Positions 1 through 10,475 of a stretch of 64,000 nucleotides of DNA are shown one piece after another. Origin of the DNA: Blasia pusilla (lineage: Eukaryota > Marchantiophyta > Marchantiopsida > Blasiales). Each line of letters opens with the position of its first letter. Positions within the stretch are counted from its first letter, which is position 1. Made by a program: the position numbers and the translations under genes. Under the pieces are notes generated by a model. The model was not told the DNA's origin and searched no databases. It worked only from the letters and a program-made list of their open reading frames with translations. The stretch covers positions 23,064,001 through 23,128,000 of the forward strand of contig CM114271.1 of the NCBI GenBank assembly GCA_050084515.1, read 5' to 3'.

Positions 1-418
1 GTCTGGGGCGAATCCTCACCACGATCTTATATAGTTTGATATACTATGTGGTATTCGCTCCACGCAAGGATATCTATATCCGGAATGGACAACGCTCCAT
101 ATCGACTCTTGTCAAGCCCAATCCTTTGAATGACGGTTCCCCAACATCAGGGGTTGCGCTCTTGAATCCAACAAGACGCGCTGCAGACTAAAAGCTCTTC
201 CTCCGAGACTCACCAATTGGAAGACCTCTCCCTCGTTATCCACCAACACAACACCAAGAGAAGCCATGGCACGCTCTATGGCGGGTCTAGCAAGCATCTC
301 TGCCATCCTAGCAACCGTAGCGTGCCATGAATATGACGTGGACGGCCCGAGCATCCGCTCCAAGGGCAGGTCCATCACCTCCTTTGCAGTCACCTATGAA
401 CGTGATGTAGGAACTCCA
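1..418 (-). mobile_element. Ty3/gypsy copy B, protease-region fragment (left of the MULE)
   Basis: On the minus strand this encodes a stretch (112-393) with the core EVMDLPLERMLGPST, which is nearly the same as the protein read at 27,260-27,400 in copy A. The rest lines up with the retropepsin region: RVLLDSRAQPLMLG looks like the catalytic Asp loop, with Arg where D-S/T-G-A is expected. The reading frame then breaks toward position 1. The piece continues at 19,993-21,421 once the MULE and its 9-bp duplication are removed. Copy B is therefore the oldest element in the left third. It is clearly defective. Confidence 0.8.
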
Positions 419-427
419 ACTCCACAC
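419..427. repeat. Target-site duplication (left) of the MULE
   Basis: ACTCCACAC occurs here and again at 19,984-19,992, immediately outside the GA-rich terminal repeats. Removing one copy and everything between restores continuity of gypsy copy B when compared with copy A. Nine base pairs is the usual MULE duplication length. Confidence 0.9.
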
Positions 428-520
428 GGGGGCTAGTATTCTGGCAGGAGAGAGTAAGAGAGGAGAGGAAGAGAGGAAGAGAGGAGAGTCTCTCTTAAAA
501 AAAAAGGGCCAAATCCGCCT
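428..520 (+). repeat. MULE left terminal inverted repeat
   Basis: The stretch is purine-rich, mostly GAGAGGAGAGGAAGAGAG repeats followed by TCTCTCTTAAAAAAAAA. The reverse complement of 19,895-19,983 has the same order of GA blocks and the same poly-A/T tract. The outermost 20 or so bases match poorly, so the repeat is imperfect. Confidence 0.75.
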
Positions 521-1199
521 CCTCTCTTCAAAACTTTTTGACATATTTGAAATTTTTGTTTGCTTTCAAATTCAGGAAATCTTTAGAAGAGAGTATTTAG
601 TGGTCCACATTTGGCCCTAAAAACCTCCTCTTTCTGGGGCGAAAAAAAAGGAGACATCATAAGACCACCCTAAACATTTTTCCATCACTCTCCATGTGAG
701 CCTAAGTTTCTTAACATTCCCTATCTCGGTCAACAAAAATCAGTGCCCTTGGTATTTTTGTTGGAGGACCACCCGGATGCCACCCTCTCTTTTTGCAAGG
801 ATTGTTGCCTGCATCATGGCCTCCCCTAAATTGCCCCATAACCAACTTTCTGTTGGTTATGAATGGTGTCTGCTCAAGACCAACTTTGTGAAATGTGAAC
901 ACATCAGATCCTAAGGCTGAGAAACCGAGAAGCTGCACCCCTCCCAACCTGTAAGAAAGCTCACTATAAGAAAGGAAAGATTTTTAGAAGTGATTTTCTT
1001 CCACCCTGCACCCACGACGATCTAACAGGTTGGGAATCCGAAATGGCAATCCGATAGGTAGTAGGAATCCTGCACATCTTAGACAAGAAAAGAAGCCTAC
1101 AACTGGTTTGACGAATGAATGGGAACGAGCCAAAAGTCAAGAAGCCTGCCACAATATGTCAGAAGTTGGTCTCACCGGGATAGAGTCCAATCACTCAAG

Positions 1200-2030
1200 C
1201 AGTGAACCTGTCGGAATCCGACAAGTTTCCTGGAAATGGTAAAAAAGTTGCAGTGGACAAAAAGCAAAAAGTTGCAACACGTCGGAATCATACGGGTTGC
1301 AGAATTGTAATTCTCAGTAGCTAAAAGAACACAATCCACAAGTCCAAAAAAATATTCCAGCAAACTTTTACAAACACCATTATGGGTTGAAAAAATCTTG
1401 TCCTTTATTACCTCCGAAGGAACCTCGGAAATGTACATTTCACCTAGTCTATGATTTCTTCAGCCTCGTCATCTACAAATTTACTCCTAACTCTCCTCGG
1501 TGACAGTACCAAAGGAATGTCTTGGGATACAAGTGGCTTCTCTGGCCGATTGTAGACGGGGATCGAAAATGTTGGCGAATTCGAGAGCCTTTCCCCCTAG
1601 GTACACCATAACGGTCCCATGTAACCTGTTTCGAGTCCCACCGCCTTCATTGGCAATATACCTTGTACGCTCTGCAATGTGACATCCATCAAGTATCAAT
1701 ATCTGCTCCGTCCCCGGTAATACCATTATGCCAATCGCACAGGTAGTAGGAATCCAACACGTCTGAGAGAAGAAAAGAAGCCTACGCTTGCCTTTACGAG
1801 TTGAGGGGAAGGTGCCAAGGGAAGAAGCCCGCCAGACTGCCTCTTAAGTTGGACCAACAGGGAAAGAGTCCGATCAGGCAACCTGTCGGAATCAGACAGG
1901 TTGCCTGGAAATGGTAAAAAAGGTGCAATGGTCAAAAAGTGAAAAAGTTGCAAGCAGGAGAAAACTAACGGTTGCAGTGGTCATAAAGTGAAAAGTTGCA
2001 AGCAGGAGAAATCCGACGGGTTGCAAAATA
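1200..2030. repeat. Palindromic repeat cluster 1
   Basis: There are four degenerate copies of the element-specific palindrome (arms GCAACCCGTCGG / CCGACGGGTTGC), at about 1,205, 1,277, 1,878 and 2,008. The surrounding sequence is non-coding and is itself partly duplicated (AAAAAGTTGCA motifs). The chromovirus landed directly downstream. Confidence 0.75.
1447..1726 (-). pseudogene. Second 3'-terminal exon related to the MULE methyltransferase gene
   Basis: The minus strand encodes a fragment ending KFVDDEAEEIID-stop. The end of the long MULE gene at about 9,480 reads EFFDDEAKDFIE-stop, and both are followed by a similar 3' flank (1,330-1,440 against 9,390-9,475). The two are therefore homologous gene ends. 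The 80 residues upstream (including NRLHGTVMVYLGGKALEF) do not obviously match the methyltransferase core, so this is either a divergent paralogue's last exon or a rearranged duplicate. No complete gene can be assembled here. Confidence 0.5.
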
Positions 2031-2037
2031 GAAGTCC

Positions 2038-2042
2038 GCGGA
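2038..2042. repeat. Target-site duplication of the chromovirus (left)
   Basis: GCGGA precedes the LTR at 2,043 and is repeated at 9,350-9,354 directly after the second LTR. Five base pairs is typical of Ty3/gypsy integration. Confidence 0.92.
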
Positions 2043-3045
2043 TGTCGCGCCCCTACTCTCGTTGAACGTCAATCTTTAGTGTTGCGGAAGCGTGCGTTCA
2101 GTAGGTCACGAACTCATCGTCGATCTGCAGCCAAACACGCACTCTCGTTAGTCGGGTCTGGGCGAACCGGCGTTCCAACCCACCGAGTCCTCGACTCGGC
2201 GTCTCATCAAGCTCAACCTTCCCTAGTTCCTAGCTTCCAACACATGGCAAGTCCTTCAAGACTTGGAACAGACTTCCTGGTTAGTCCAAGGATCTGAAAC
2301 GGCACTTGCACGCCTAGCGATCCCAACTGTTCAACGGTCCTCGTGTGAGTTCCGAACCGAGACCCAAGTAATTGAGTCGCGGCGTGAAATCCAAGAGGGA
2401 TGTCTAAAATCGCTTCAATGGACTTGGTGCAGGTTTTCCAACCCAACGCCCAAACTCGCGTTCCGTTCCATGCCCTTGAGCCGCCCCGCGGCGCCCAAAG
2501 TGGGGTTTGGATTCCAAGCACTCTCGGAGACCTTCCCCCTTACTAGTACTTCTGGGGTTCTCCAATAACCCCTCCCCTTCGGGAAAAGAGGGTCGGACCC
2601 TTCATTGTGGCCCTCAACCCGACTCCACTTACAGTCGTTTTCGGGTCGTATCTCGGCCTCTGCTTATGCATTTGCAGCGATCTTTGGTGCGTTTGGATCG
2701 GCTCTCTATAAGCTTTCCAACGCACCCTTATTTGCTCCAAACGCATCTCGGCGCTAAAAGTTATGGCCATAAATACAGTCGGAAACTCTCAAATGCTAGT
2801 GGCGTTCCTAATCCGGATCTTCCTTTTGGCAACCCACTCTCTAGACTCGACTTCTTTCAAGTCTCATTCCGCGTTTGGTCCTGGTTTCTCAGTCGCGACC
2901 ATAACACCTGAAACGCGATTCTTCGTTCGCGTCTCGTATCTTGTCTCCTCTTTGAGACAACTCCAACGCGCAAACCATCTTAGTGTGAGCCCGCTAATGT
3001 TCCGATGTTCCGCTTGGCACTTGTTTGGTCATGAGGGTCGCGACA
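2043..3045 (-). repeat. Chromovirus 3' LTR
   Basis: It is 1,003 bp, TGTCGCG...CGCGACA, about 97% identical to 8,347-9,349. In element orientation it follows the polypurine tract. All forward and reverse open frames inside it are LTR shadows. Confidence 0.95.
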
Positions 3046-3060
3046 CTCACCCCTCTTTTA
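3046..3060 (-). other. Chromovirus polypurine tract
   Basis: On the minus strand AAAAGAGGGGTGAG lies directly against the start of the 3' LTR, the expected place for plus-strand DNA priming. Confidence 0.8.
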
Positions 3061-3736
3061 GAGGTTGATGCCCTCATCAACGCAAACTTTTATTATGTCA
3101 AGTCTCCTGGGCAGCCTACCCCTTTACATTGAATTGCGTTCTGGTGGCTAACCCGCAATTCCTCTTAGTCTCTAGTTGTCGCTTTGCCCCACTTAGAATT
3201 ATTAGCCTCTCATCTTCAATAAGCATGGACTAGTTCCAAGGAACTAACCTATCAAATAAGCTAACTAAGTGTGCAACCTTAGACTCTTTCGACTCATTAC
3301 TGTAAACATCATACCTGTTTACCTGGTCCACAAATCGTACTACTATTGGGTCGCTCTCGTATTCGACTTAGGCGCATCACTAAGTTTACTTATGTGGCCA
3401 CAAGTAAGATCACCCCAAGCCCCAAGACAGACTTCATCTGCCCCGCCGACGCTAGGGCGAGCCCGAGTGTAATCCAACACAAGGTCCTGTTCTAGGTGCT
3501 TATCCACATACGAGCTCTCACCTCAAATACTCCTTGTCTATCCTCTTGTTGTATATTCTAAGCCTATGATGAACGACTCATAGCCATGCACTACCACATA
3601 CAAATTGCAATCAACATTGGTATCGAATCTCCAAATCCATACACTCCTTTATTGCAACACTAGCATATTCTAGTTACAACGGCCTTCGGCCCAAGATTCC
3701 AGTGGTTACAAGTCATGTCTCTAGCTTCTCCTCGTA
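3061..3736. other. Chromovirus 3' untranslated segment
   Basis: This lies between the end of the chromodomain and the polypurine tract. I see no convincing coding frame. It is AT-richer than the coding part. Confidence 0.5.
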
Positions 3737-5000
3737 CTAACGTATGTGCTTCGCTTGTGTTCGCTTGAAGTCACGCAGCAACTCTTGCGCGTGTTCCAAA
3801 TCCGCCTCCGCAATCCAAGTCGCCTCCTTCACATGGTAGCCCTTCCATTTGACCAAGTATTCATACTTGTTGGCCCGACGCCTCGAACGTAAGATGGTCT
3901 CCACCTCGAACTCCGGCTCCTCATTTACGATGACCGGGTGCGGTCTCACCACTGTCTCCGCTTTCGAAACGCGTCCATTATCTTGAAGATATTTCTTCAA
4001 CAATGACACATGAAAGGTCGGGTGAATCTTGAACTCGTCCGGCAGCCTCAACGTATACACATCCTCAAACGGGTTTGCCACAATCAAATACGGTCCAACA
4101 TACTTGGCAAACAGCTTCGCAGACAACTCTTTCGGAAGAGTGAGATTCTTCACACTCAACCACACTTGTTCTCCAACTTGGAATCGCATTTTGGCGCCGA
4201 CTCTTGTTAGCATGCTTAACGCGTACCTCATTTGAGCCTTTGCAAGACTTAGCCTCGCGCTCTTCTCGTTGTCGCATCTCTACCAACAAACTTTCTGCCG
4301 TCGCTTGTCGTGTTCGTGCCAATGTAGTACCCTTCGAAAGGGCTAGATCAAGAGGCCCTTCTGGCTCTCGTCCATTTGCCAGGAGAAACGGAGATTCTCT
4401 AGTTGTAGAATGCTTGGTCGAGTTGTAGGAGTATTCCGCCATGCTCAGCCATCTGACCCAATCGCGTTGATCAAAGACGACATAATTCCTCAATCACCGA
4501 TTCACGATAGAGTTTACCTTTTTCATCGGTCCATCCGTCGTGGTGGAAAGCCGTCATCAAACTCAGCTTGGTCTTAAACCTTCGAACAAGTGCTTCCGAA
4601 AGCACGGTAAACTTTGATCCCGATCTGAAACAATGCTCCTCGGCAAACCATGAGCACGCCACCAGCTATCGAGGAATAGTTGCGCCGTCGTATACGCCGT
4701 TGCGGAATCCATCGTCGGCACGAATCTCGCCAACTTGCTAAACCGATCAACAATCACAAGTATAGCAAGGGTCCTTCGGGGATCGGCAAGGGATGCAGCA
4801 AGCCATGTTTCTTATCATAAGAGACCCTATTCGCTTGGCAGGTCACATAGGTCTTCACATATTGAGCAACATCCTCCTTCATGTTGGGCCAAAAGAACCG
4901 CTTCGACAGAACAGCTAGCGTAGATTTCTCTCCTTTATGTCCTGCTAAGGGCCCGTCGTGACATTCCGCTAACACCTTGGTTCGCATCCTGCCTTGCCCT
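3737..5000 (-). pseudogene. Chromovirus integrase with C-terminal chromodomain
   Basis: Reading down the minus strand, 4,987-4,754 holds the zinc-binding H2C2 region (HDGPLAGHKG... TCQANR, with one expected Cys replaced). 4,757-4,563 holds the catalytic core start (MIVDRFSKLARFVP, then SDRD). 4,493-4,065 holds the later core (YSYNSTKHSTTRESPFLLANG). 4,231-3,737 is the C-terminal domain and ends in a chromodomain (FEVETILRSRR, YLVKWKGY, ATWIAEADLEHA), which in chromoviruses directs integration to marked chromatin. The pieces lie in different frames, so there are at least three frameshifts or small deletions. An intact relative would be one continuous domain of the polyprotein. Confidence 0.88.
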
Positions 5001-5151
5001 ACATAGATCCTACTGCTTTTAGTAAACCTTAGTCAAACCTTCTGGCCACCTTCTCATGCTTCAACTTCCTTAGGTATTCCCCGCTTGAGCATCCTTCATA
5101 TATCCTTCACGAATCCTTCTCTCAGATCTGTTTCCTTAGGGAACATTGCTC

Positions 5152-6505
5152 TCAAGACTGTGTCGTCGATGGCATGTGTTCCTCCTTGCGACTTAACGCA
5201 TCTGGAATCACATTGTCTTTACCTGGCTTGTGGATCAACTCTACATCCATCAGCGCCAAGGTATCATGCCACCGCAGTTGTTTCGGCGTCACTCGATCCT
5301 GGGTCTCAAAATACTTGAGTGATATATTATCGGTGAATACTCGAGTCCTGTGGAGCCCTAGATAATGCCGCCACTTCCTCAAGCAATGTACCACCGCGAA
5401 CAACTCTTTCTTGTGAGTAGGCCATCTCCTTTCATTGTCGCTAAGCTTCTTGCTCTCATATGCTACCGGTCTCCCTTCTTGCACCAACATTCCTGCAACC
5501 GCAAAATCACTAGCATCGGTACGCACTTCGAACGGTTTGTCAAACTCCGGCAGCTTTAACACTGGTTCATGCGATAGAATCTGCTTCACTCGGTTGAATG
5601 CCTCATTAACTTCCTGGGTCCAAGTCGTGTTGGCAAACTTTTCCGTCCAATCCGTGAGAGGTCTCACAATTCCCGAAAAGTTTTTCACATAAGTACGATA
5701 AAATTGCACCGCACCTATGAACCTCCTCATCCCCTTTACAGTGGATGGGGGTTCCCGCGCGGAAATCGCCTTTACCTTTTCCATGTCTGGAGTGACGCCA
5801 TCTGCATTGACCGCGTGACCCAAGAATTTGATCTTACTCAAACCAAATTCGCTCTTCTCTACATTCGCATACAGTTGATTTGCCCTTAGCTTAGACAAGA
5901 CCGCTCTCACATGTCGAATGTGCTCCTCTAGTGACTTCGAATAGATAAGTATGTCATCGATATAGATGATAATATACTCATCCATTTCCTTGTGAAAAAT
6001 GGAGTTCATCAATGTGGTGAAAGTCGGAGGCGCGTTACATAGACCGAAAGGCATCACTACAAACTCAAAGGAACCGTATCTCATCCTGCACGCAGTCTTC
6101 TCCACATCTGCCTCGGCAATCCGAATCTGGTAATATCCTAACTTCAAGTCAATCCTACTAAAATATCTCGCGCTTTGCCACCTATCAAAGAGATCATCTA
6201 TCCTTGGAAGAGGATAATTGTTCGAACCGTCACTTTGTTGGTCTTGCGGTAATCAACACACACCTCATCTTTCCATCCTTCTTCTTTACAAAGAGAACAG
6301 ATGCTCCATAAGGTGACTTGCTAGTCCTAATGTTAACCCTTTTCCAAGAGCTCACTTAATCGCTTTTTCAACTCAAGAAGTTCCTCCCTGATTCAACCTA
6401 TATGGTGCTTTTGAAGGCGGTTGGGAACCGGTATGATCTCTATCTTATGATCTACGGCTCTATGCATGCGGCAATTCAGTCGGAAGCTCATTTGTGAAGA
6501 CATCC
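5152..6505 (-). pseudogene. Chromovirus reverse transcriptase and RNase H
   Basis: The open part (6,147-5,152) runs from the RT fingers/palm (KLGYYQIRIAEADVEKTA; VMPFGLCNAPPTF) through the catalytic YIDD (5,953-5,964) and connection into RNase H (RTDASDFAVAGML; ELFAVVHCLRKWRHYL; FTDNISLKYF; DALSRK). The acidic RNase H residues are in place. The first 110 or so residues of RT lie upstream at about 6,180-6,500 in other frames with stops. This domain reverse-transcribes the element RNA and degrades the template in the cytoplasmic particle. Confidence 0.92.
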
Positions 6506-7291
6506 TCAAACTCCTTGACCACTTCCTTGAGTGGTTGGGATTCCCCTTGAAGCAGGCGTCTGATCTCTGCAGATATAACGCTTTGTAGCCTCCTCCACTT
6601 GTCTCATCAAGCAGAGAAATCCATCCTCCAACTCGGTCATGCTCCTCCTTGTGATCGAGTTCACCAACTCCATCTTCGTTGGAACCTCACGGACCAACCG
6701 CTTTTTGAATCGTTTGCCTTTTAGCAAGACGCTCAACCTCAATGGTCGGCGTCTTAACTCCACCTCATACGCATCTAGGAATGTATTCCCCAAAACTCCG
6801 TCAATGCCGTCCATTTCGCATATAGTGAAATTCTCCTTCAACTCGAATACCCCGCATCCTACTGTCAAACCCAAGACCAAATCAGAAGTCCGATGAGACT
6901 TGCCTCCTGCAAATCCCACTCGAATGGGCTCGTCTGCCTTAGAGGTAGACAACCCCAGTTCCTTCACGATTCTCAGGCTTAGGAAGGAAAGCGAAGCACC
7001 TGTATCCACGAGCAACAACACATCGCGATCAACAATCTTGGATCTTAGGTACACCAAATTGTGCGTCCTCTTGGTGACTTGAAGGGACGTCTCGATATCG
7101 CCCGCCAATAGATGCTTAGCAGAAAACGCAATCATACTCCCATTACTAACCTTCGGTTTCGAACACCCTTTCGACAGGTGCCCCGGTTCGCCACAGTTGT
7201 AGCATACGACCTTGCCGTTTCCTATCTTTGAGTGTTGTCCTCCTTTCGGCTTTGCATGAAGTTCCACTTGTTTTGCTGCCGGGGCAGACTA
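6506..7291 (-). pseudogene. Chromovirus zinc knuckle and aspartic protease
   Basis: It begins in the gag frame just after an in-frame stop at about 7,289. A CCHC knuckle (CYNCGEPGHLSKGC) near residues 22-35 binds the genomic RNA. The retropepsin follows, with catalytic LLLVDTGASLSF and the partner motif DGVLGNTFL. The frame then runs out before RT. The protease would cleave the Gag-Pol polyprotein. Confidence 0.9.
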
Positions 7292-8197
7292 CTCTCCTGG
7301 TTTGTGTTGGCCCCCACTCCAGCCTCTTTTGAACGCCTCCTTATTTTTTGACTTCTTCGAAAAAACTTTTGACTCGAAGGGTTTCTGGGTTTGGACCTCA
7401 TCGTCCCCAATCCGCTCCGCTAGCTTTAGAAGGTCCGCCCAGGTCTCTGGTAACGTCGGCATTCGGTAAAGGGCCTTTTCAGCGCTCGGCTTGAGTCCAC
7501 TAATGAAGATAGCCTTCTTCGCGTGCTCATCCATCTTCGGACTAGAAGTCAGTTTCGCACTAAACTCCCTCACATACGCGCTTAAGGAACCACTCTGCCG
7601 CATCCACACGCATTCCACCGTGTCACGAAACCCTTGATACTCCGGAGTGAACCAATCCCCAATCAACTCCTTGAACTCCTCCCAACTCAGAGGTGACCCG
7701 CCGCCCAGATATTCCTCTCGTTGAGCTGTCCACCATTGTAGAGCATGATCCTTCAGGAAAGTAACGGCTACCGTCACCTTGTCCTGCTCAGCAGCCCTCT
7801 ACGCCTCGAAGTACAGTTCCAGTTCCGTAAGGAAATCCTTCACTTTTCGCGAGCGCCCCACTCCCGTGAATGGCGTGGGCAGGTTCGTCTTGCCGAGCTT
7901 TTTGCCCGCACCCGGGTTTCGAGTGGCCTCTAACTCTGCAATCCGCTTGCTTTGCTGGGACATCTGCTCCACCAACACCTTCAACAAGTCCAACGTCTGG
8001 CTCGACTCCATCCTTTCCCCTGAGTTTGGGCCCACCGGCCCCGCGGAAGGAGTCGCCTCTGGGACGTCCTCACGACTGGCGTTCAGCTCTTCGGGAGTCT
8101 CCGTCTCCTCTATAGCCTCACGGTCCGGCATTGGTTCCTCTCTTGGTTCACGTCGCTTGATTCGGCGCTTCTTGGGTTGTTCTCCCTCGATCGCCAT
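7289..8197 (-). pseudogene. Chromovirus gag
   Basis: It starts MAIEGEQPKKRRIKRREP with a charged, low-complexity N-terminus, then a coiled segment (LLKVLVEQMSQQSKRIAELEA). The retrotransposon gag core follows (FLKDHALQWWTAQREEY; FRDTVECVWMRQSGSLSAYV). A TAG at about 7,799 splits it in frame, and a second in-frame stop at 7,289 separates it from the zinc knuckle. It packages element RNA in virus-like particles. Confidence 0.9.
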
Positions 8198-8326
8198 TTA
8201 CAAGCCAACTCACTCAGATCTCCTCCTCGTTTCTTGCGTCCCTCCTCGAGCGTCCGAGTCGAGCCGCTACCTTGAAATTTCCCAAGCGTCCGGCTGATCC
8301 TACGACCCCAAGTTCTCGCTCACCAA

Positions 8327-8344
8327 GGATAAGCTCTAATACCA
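8327..8344 (-). other. Chromovirus primer-binding site (initiator-Met tRNA)
   Basis: Just inside the 5' LTR the minus strand reads TGGTATTAGAGCTTATCC. It resembles the plant consensus TGGTATCAGAGC, which pairs with the 3' end of initiator tRNA-Met, with one mismatch in the first twelve bases. Confidence 0.88.
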
Positions 8345-8346
8345 CT

Positions 8347-9349
8347 TGTCGCGCCCCTACTCTCGTTGAGCTTCAATCTTTAGTGTTGCGGAAGCGTGCG
8401 TTCAGTAGGTCACGAACTCATCGCCGATCTGCAGCCAAACACGCACTCTTGTTAGTCGGGTCTGGGCGAACCGGCGTTCCAACCCACCGAGTCCTCGACT
8501 CGGCGTCTCATCAAGCTCAACCTTCCCTAGTTCCTAGCTTCCCACACATGGCAAGTCCTTCAAGAATTGGAACAGACTTCCTGGTTAGTCCAGGGATGTG
8601 AAACGGCACTTGCACGCCTAGCGATCCCAACTGTTCAACGGTCCTCGTGTGAGTTCCGAACCGAGACCCAAGTAATTGAGTCGCGGCGTGAAATCCAAGA
8701 GGGATGTCTAAAATCGCTTCAATGGACTTGGTGCAGGTTTTCCAACCCAACGCCCAAACTCGCGTTCCGTTCCATGCCCTTGAGCCGCCCCGCGGCGCCC
8801 AAAGTGGGGTTTGGGTTCCAAGCACTCTCGGAGACCTTCCCCCTTACTAGTACTTCTGGGGTTCTCCAATAACCCCTCCCCTTTGGGAAAAGAGGGTCGG
8901 ACCCTTCATTGTGGCCCTCAACCCGACTCCACTTACAGTCGTTTTCGGGTCGTATCTCCGCCGCTGCTTATGCATTTGCAGCGATCTTTAGTGCGTTTGG
9001 ACCGGCTCTCTATAAGCTTTCCAACGCACCCTTATTTGCTCCAAACGCATCTTGGCGCTAAAAGTTATGGCCATAAATAAAATCGGAAACTTTCAAACGC
9101 TAGTGGCGTTCCTAATCCGGATCTTCCTTTTGGCAACCCACTTCCTAGACTCGACTTCTTTCAAGTCTCATTCCGCGTTTGGTCCAGGTTTCTCAGTCGC
9201 GACCATAACACCTGAAACGCGACTCCTCGTTCGTGTCTCGTATCTTGTCTCCTCTTTGAGACAACTCCAACGCGCAAACCATCTTAGCGTGAGCCCGCTA
9301 ATGTTCCGATGTTCCGCTTGGCACTTGTTTGGTCATGAGGGTCGCGACA
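8347..9349 (-). repeat. Chromovirus 5' LTR
   Basis: It is 1,003 bp with TGTCGCG/CGCGACA ends and is followed by the duplication GCGGA at 9,350-9,354. It would hold the element promoter on the minus strand. Confidence 0.95.
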
Positions 9350-10144
9350 GCGGAGTACATAGACGATCACATTCGAAAAGACAAAAAATGTTCAGCAAAC
9401 TTTTACAAGCACCACCATCGTTCAAAAAAATCTTCCGCTTTATATCATCCGAAAAAAGCTCGGAACTATACATTTGATCTATTCTATGAAATCTTTTGCC
9501 TCATCATCAAAAAACTCCGTACTCCAACGCTGCAGTCAAGCTGGGTCGTTGAGTTCTTTGAACTCACTCGTCATCGTCCGAGAGCTCTTGCAAAATTACT
9601 TTCGGCCTTGCCCTCCCGATTTTTGGAATCGTTGGAAGTGACGATGGAGTCACTACCAAGGGTGGCTCTGGAACCAGAGCTCTCGGCTTCGGTGGAGAGT
9701 TGTACACCCCAATGAGCCTTTTGTATTCTGCCTTTGCCTCCTTGCAAAGGTCAAACAGTTCCTGCCTTCCCTCGAGGCAGAGAATGTTCCTGCCACTCTG
9801 CCAGGCGCCTTTGATACTTGCCCCTGAAAGTCACACTAAGTCGAACACCAAGTCACCCGGCCTTGAGCAGAGCTCGATGAGCGTTTGCATTAGGGCTGGC
9901 GACTTTTCCCTTCCTCCCAGAAGTGGGGTACTGTCTTGCATGTAAATTCCCGGGGGGGAATTGTACAAACTATCTAAGTGCCCATCGAGCATGGATCCAC
10001 AGGATCCTAGATCTTGAACACCTGGAAATTGTGCTCGGGCCGAACAAAGCAGTACACGTAGGAGTGGTCCATCTGTAAATCAGCATGTTGGAAACAATGT
10101 CAGCAACAAAAGAAGTCGACTTGAGAACATTTTCAATTACTGAC

Positions 10145-10475
10145 TTTGGATCAACCTGTCGGAGTCCGACGGGTTGTTTTGTCCCGGACGAGCCCGTCAC
10201 CTTCCGACGGGTTGGTCAGGGACTAAAACAACCCGTCGGGCTCCTTTGTTTTTGTCCGTGAGCAACTCGTCGGAAGGCGATGAGTTGCTGACCTAGAGCA
10301 ACCCATGCTCGCCTGAGAGCAACCCGTCGCTATCAGACGGGTTGCATCAAAAACCAAAAGCAACTGGGAAAAACCAAAAGCAACTGCAACCCGTCGGAAA
10401 CCGACGGGTTGCTCTCAGCCAAGCATGGGCTGCTCTAAGCCAACAACCCGTCGCCTTCTGACGGGTTGCTCACAG
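10145..10475. repeat. Palindromic repeat cluster 2 (intron)
   Basis: About seven copies (near 10,152, 10,185, 10,232, 10,262, 10,318, 10,386 and 10,444) are packed between the last two methyltransferase exons. Most are near-perfect inverted repeats of the CAACCCGTCGG type. A short AT-rich, partly duplicated stretch (ACACTCATTATAC) follows to about 10,570. Confidence 0.88.

Larger units (their letters stand above)
2043..9349 (-). mobile_element. Full-length Ty3/gypsy chromovirus nested in the MULE
   Basis: The element is 7,307 bp, flanked by the 5-bp duplication GCGGA. Two 1,003-bp LTRs begin TGTCGCG and end CGCGACA. Read on the minus strand, the order is LTR, tRNA-Met primer site, gag, protease, RT, RNase H, integrase with chromodomain, polypurine tract, LTR. 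The LTRs show about 26 differences in 1,003 positions by my count, with no length change, so insertion was fairly recent. In-frame stops in gag and several frameshifts in pol make this copy non-autonomous. Confidence 0.95.

Noticed and set aside
2079-3068. Several 70-130-residue open frames repeated at 8.3-9.5 kb
   Set aside because: They lie inside the two chromovirus LTRs and are non-coding.
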